From Brevundimonas aurantiaca (GTDB lineage: Bacteria > Pseudomonadota > Alphaproteobacteria > Caulobacterales > Caulobacteraceae), in contig NZ_JACHOQ010000002.1 in the NCBI RefSeq assembly GCF_014199955.1, forward strand, positions 434,001 through 498,000: DNA of 64,000 nucleotides, in the 5' to 3' direction. Each line of letters begins with the position of its first letter. Positions within the stretch are counted from its first letter, which is position 1. The notes under the pieces are model-generated. The model was not told the origin of the DNA, did no database searches, and saw nothing but the letters and a program-made list of their open reading frames with translations. The position numbers and the translations under genes were made by a program. Positions 61,080 through 64,000 of this stretch are shown piece by piece.

Positions 61080-63422
61080 TCAGGCCGCCGCCGTCTCCCC
61101 CGCCCTCATGAGCCGCGCCGCCGTCACCATATTGGCGAGCGCCGCCTCAGTCTCGGGCCAAGCCCGCGTCTTCAACCCGCAATCCGGATTCACCCAAAGC
61201 CGGTCCTGCGGCAGCTTGCGCGCCGCCGCCTTCAGCAGGGCGGTCATCGCCTCGACCGTGGGGACGCGCGGCGAGTGGATGTCATAGACGCCCGGCCCGA
61301 TCTCGGCCGGATAGCGGTAGTCGGAAAAGGCGTCGAGCAGTTCCATCCTGGACCGCGAGGTCTCGATGGAGATGACGTCGGCGTCCATGGCTCCGATGGC
61401 CTGAATGATGTCGTTGAACTCCGAATAGCACATATGGGTGTGGATCTGGGTTTCGTCCCGGACCCCCGAGGCCGTGATGCGGAAGCTTTCGACCGCCCAT
61501 TCCAGATAGTCGTCCCAGTCGGCGCGCCGCAGGGGCAGGCCCTCGCGCAGGGCGGCCTCGTCGATCTGGATGACGGCGGCGCCGGCGGTTTCGAGATCGA
61601 CTACCTCGTCGCGGATGGCGAAGGCGATCTGACGGCAGGTGGTGCTGCGCGGCTGGTCGTCGCGCACGAAGGACCAGTTCAGAATCGTGACGGGGCCCGT
61701 CAGCATGCCTTTCACCGGTCTGTCGGTGAGACCCTGCGCATAGCGCCACCATTCGACTGTCATGGGCCTGGGCCGCGCGACGTCGCCGTAGAGGATGGGC
61801 GGGCGCACGCAGCGCGAACCGTAGGACTGCACCCAGGCGGCCTTTGTGAAGACGAAGCCGGACAAGTGCTCGCCGAAGTACTGGACCATGTCGTTGCGCT
61901 CGAACTCGCCGTGGACCAGGACATCCAGGCCGAGCGCCTCCTGCCATTTGATCGCTCGCGCGGTCTCGTCGCGCAGCAGGCGGGCGTAGGCCGCATCGTC
62001 GATGACGCCTCGCCCGTGATCAGCGCGCGCCTTTCGGATCCCAGCTGTCTGAGGAAAGGAGCCGATGGTGGTGGTCGGATAGGCGGGCAGATTCAGACGC
62101 CCTCGCTGAACCTGGCGACGAATTTCAAAGCAGGAGTTTCTGAGCGCCAGGGCGGGGTCGGCATCGGCGGCTCGCGCCTGGACCTTGGGGTCGTTGATGC
62201 GCGGTGAAGTGCGACGTGAGGCGACCGAGGCGGTCGAGGCGTCGAGCGCCGCTTTCACCGCGCCGCGGCCTTCATTCAACGCCCGCGCCAGGGTGGCCAA
62301 CTCGGCCACCTTCTGCACGGCGAAGGCCAGCCAGTCCTTGATCTCGGGATCGAGCCCGGTCTCCCGTTCCAGATCGATCGGGGCGTGCAGCAAGGAGGAG
62401 GACGGGGCGATCACCACCCTGCGCCCGGCCGCGACCAGGGGCTCCACCTTGTCCAGCACGGCGTTGAGGTCGGCCTTCCAGACGTTGCGGCCGTCAATGA
62501 CGCCGAGCGACAGCACCTGATCGACGCGCGCCGCAGACGCGACCTGGGCCAACTGCTCCGGCGCTCGGATCAGGTCGATGTGCAGTCCGTGAACCGGCAG
62601 GCGCAGCACGGCCTCCAGATTATCCCCGAGCCCACCGAAATAGGTGGTCAGCATCAGCTTGATCGGCGGCGTCACGTCGGTCAGCACACGATAGGCGTGG
62701 TCGTAAGCCGCCTTCGCCTCATCGCTCAGATCGGTGACCAGGCAGGGCTCGTCCATCTGCACCCAGGTGGCGCCGGCGCGGGCCAGGGACCGCAGCACCT
62801 CGGCATAGATCGGCAGCAGGCGCGGCAGCAGGCTGAGGACGTCAAACGGCTCGCCCCGCGTCTTGCCCAGCAGGAGATAAGAGACCGGTCCCAGCAGCAC
62901 CGGCCGGGTCTCGATCCCCAGCGCCCTGGCCTCCAGATATTCGTCCAGCGCCTTGGTCGAGCCGAGACGGAACACCTGGTCGGCGGTAAATTCAGGCGCG
63001 AGATAATGGTAGTTGGTGTCGAACCATTTGGTCATCTCCATGGCCGGCGTCCCCTCGCCGCTCGCATGGGCGTGACCGTGTGCGCACGCCTGACCGTCGC
63101 CCCGTGAACCGCGGGCCATGGCGAAGTAGGTCGCCAGATCGACACGATCCCCGCGCCAGCCGTAGGCGGGCGGCACGGCGCCGACCATGGCGGTCAGGTC
63201 GAGCACATGGTCATAGAGAGAGAAGTCGTTGGACGGCACGACGTCGGCCCCCAGGTCACGCTGGCGCGCCCAGGTCAGGCTGCGCAGCTGGGCGGCGGCG
63301 GACAGAAGGGCCTCGGCGTCGGTCTTGCCGGCCCAATAGGCCTCGAGCGCGGTCTTCAGCTCTCTCTTGGGGCCGATGCGGGGAAAGCCGAGGGTGGCGA
63401 CCTGGACGGTGTGGCGGGTCAT
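61080..63422 (-). CDS. metE: cobalamin-independent methionine synthase
   Basis: 5-Methyltetrahydropteroyltriglutamate-homocysteine methyltransferase, about 780 residues from the ATG at 63422. N-terminal domain begins MTRHTVQVATLGFPRIGPKRELKTALEAYWAGKTDAEALL; the zinc/homocysteine site is in the C-terminal barrel (IHTHMCYSEFNDIIQ with His and Cys ligands, and LWVNPDCGLKTR with the third ligand), with GSFPQTAGIRKARA and MLTGPVTILNWSF. The frame stays open further upstream into the riboswitch, but the family begins at 63422. Expression is under a cobalamin riboswitch, so it is expected to be off when B12 supports MetH. Confidence 0.97.
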   Translation of the reverse strand: MTRHTVQVATLGFPRIGPKRELKTALEAYWAGKTDAEALLSAAAQLRSLTWARQRDLGADVVPSNDFSLYDHVLDLTAMVGAVPPAYGWRGDRVDLATYFAMARGSRGDGQACAHGHAHASGEGTPAMEMTKWFDTNYHYLAPEFTADQVFRLGSTKALDEYLEARALGIETRPVLLGPVSYLLLGKTRGEPFDVLSLLPRLLPIYAEVLRSLARAGATWVQMDEPCLVTDLSDEAKAAYDHAYRVLTDVTPPIKLMLTTYFGGLGDNLEAVLRLPVHGLHIDLIRAPEQLAQVASAARVDQVLSLGVIDGRNVWKADLNAVLDKVEPLVAAGRRVVIAPSSSLLHAPIDLERETGLDPEIKDWLAFAVQKVAELATLARALNEGRGAVKAALDASTASVASRRTSPRINDPKVQARAADADPALALRNSCFEIRRQVQRGRLNLPAYPTTTIGSFPQTAGIRKARADHGRGVIDDAAYARLLRDETARAIKWQEALGLDVLVHGEFERNDMVQYFGEHLSGFVFTKAAWVQSYGSRCVRPPILYGDVARPRPMTVEWWRYAQGLTDRPVKGMLTGPVTILNWSFVRDDQPRSTTCRQIAFAIRDEVVDLETAGAAVIQIDEAALREGLPLRRADWDDYLEWAVESFRITASGVRDETQIHTHMCYSEFNDIIQAIGAMDADVISIETSRSRMELLDAFSDYRYPAEIGPGVYDIHSPRVPTVEAMTALLKAAARKLPQDRLWVNPDCGLKTRAWPETEAALANMVTAARLMRAGETAAA

Positions 63423-63544
63423 GACGTTCGAAACCTGTGTTGTGGCCAGGCTTCGGACAGGGTCGCGCGGACGCCGACGCGGACGTGCAGGGTCCGGCGG
63501 CGCGCATGCGGCCTGACCGGACACCCCGCCGGAGGACGTTATCT

Positions 63545-63714
63545 GTCGGGGCAGGTCTCCTGGCTCACGGGTCGACGCCTAGGGTCCGGCCTTCCCGGCG
63601 TGAACGCCAGTGACACGAGATGGACCTTCGACTCGCCGCTTACAGTTGCGGGGGCAGCGCCGGTTTCCCACCGGCTTCCCTCTTAGCTGCACGTGTTCCG
63701 AAGACCACGTGCAG
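63545..63714 (-). ncRNA. cobalamin (B12) riboswitch upstream of metE
   Basis: Read leftward from 63714 it shows the conserved elements in order: a 9-bp hairpin (CTGCACGTG/CACGTGCAG, 63714-63687), the GGGAAGCCGGTGGGAAACCGGC block (63680-63659), CCCGCAACTGTAAGCGG, a GTCACTGG element, and the B12 box AGCCAGGAGACCTGCC (63565-63550). It is a full-length aptamer. A GC-rich hairpin lies between it and the metE start. The exact 5' and 3' edges are estimates. Confidence 0.93.
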
Positions 63715-63761
63715 ACCACGACGGCTGAGGATGGCCTCACAATCAGCAGGCCGTCAATACA

Positions 63762-63779
63762 TATAAGGATATGCTTATA
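63762..63779. promoter_or_regulatory. palindrome in the metE promoter region
   Basis: TATAAG (63762-63767), six bases, CTTATA (63774-63779) is a perfect dyad; an overlapping CATAT-AAGG-ATATG dyad sits at 63760-63773. AT-rich in a GC-rich genome, at the expected promoter position upstream of the riboswitch. Possible operator or -10 element; the binding protein is unknown. Confidence 0.4.
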
Positions 63780-63986
63780 CGATTATGCGATTGCCACAGC
63801 TTAACCCTTTGCCTCCAGATGCGCCCACCCCTGACACATTGCGACCACAAGGCGTGGCGGATGGGCAACACGACAGTTTCAAGACACTTACGTAACGACG
63901 ATTTAATGCTCAGCTTCGTCCGCGCCTGATAGCAGCCGCCCTCCCCGGACCCCCATCCGGGTCGAGACTGCTAAGGACAAAAGAAA

Positions 63987-64000
63987 ATGAAGACGATCCT
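63987..64000 (+). CDS. start of a rightward gene (5' end only)
   Basis: ATG at 63987 opens MKTI..., preceded by AAGGA at nine bases. Only four codons and two bases are in the window, so no product can be named. The 200-base region before it contains a TTACGTAA palindrome (about 63888-63897) and no coding frame. Confidence 0.4.

Overview
The window is GC-rich, densely packed alphaproteobacterial chromosome and most resembles the Caulobacteraceae (Brevundimonas or Caulobacter type). The grounds are: the order trigger factor, clpP, an inverted HAD phosphatase (cicA-like), clpX; paired DUF2336 proteins and orphan Hpt proteins; TTAA-N7-TTAA (CtrA-type) boxes; GGAAC-N17-GTT (EcfG-type) stress promoters; and an S10-spc-alpha ribosomal cluster with adk. 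I see no insertion sequence, prophage, integrase or CRISPR array. The species call is inference.

Layout. 1-5.3 kb: proteostasis genes (clpX, cicA, clpP, tig) and a metallo-beta-lactamase-fold hydrolase. 5.3-6.4 kb: three small stress-type genes, each behind an EcfG-like promoter, then a terminator and a nested-palindrome repeat. 6.4-18 kb: metabolism, with a one-polypeptide EgtB-EgtD ergothioneine enzyme, an acyl-CoA dehydrogenase, an SCP2 protein, a 36-residue membrane protein behind a perfect FNR/FixK box, a SemiSWEET transporter, a secreted amidase, a DPP-IV-type peptidase, ferredoxin-NADP reductase, chorismate mutase, an Hpt protein and an amino-acid permease. A tRNA-Lys(CTT) lies at 18.1 kb.

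18.2-26 kb: an accessory stress/regulatory stretch of small or poorly known proteins, with XRE, LuxR and two Crp/Fnr regulators, and a divergent EcfG-like promoter pair driving an SRPBCC/zinc-dehydrogenase operon one way and an SDR the other. 26-36 kb: TetR regulator, prepilin peptidase, feoAB, cytochrome c lipoprotein, an RND efflux pump with its fusion protein, a class II aldolase and an outer-membrane-type protein. 36-41 kb: DUF2336, NAD kinase, Hpt, DUF2336 and a lytic transglycosylase, with CtrA-type boxes in the divergent control regions. 41-45.5 kb: TonB, FAD oxidase, an ABC transporter pair and a GNAT acetyltransferase.

45.5-60.8 kb: one co-oriented, leftward ribosomal super-cluster (rpsJ to rplO, secY, adk, a TonB-like gene, rpsM, rpsK, rpoA, rplQ) closed by an intrinsic terminator. 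A good sigma-70 promoter and a long structured leader precede rpsJ, and a second promoter precedes rpsM. 61-64 kb: B12-independent methionine synthase metE behind a cobalamin riboswitch, and the first codons of a rightward gene at the edge.

The most unusual items are the EcfG-linked small-gene set, the EgtB-EgtD fusion, an overlapping three-gene knot at 19.3-20.0 kb that codon usage resolves differently from the longest reading frame, the FixK-box mini-protein, the CtrA/DUF2336 module, and heptanucleotide inverted repeats inside the ribosomal operon.
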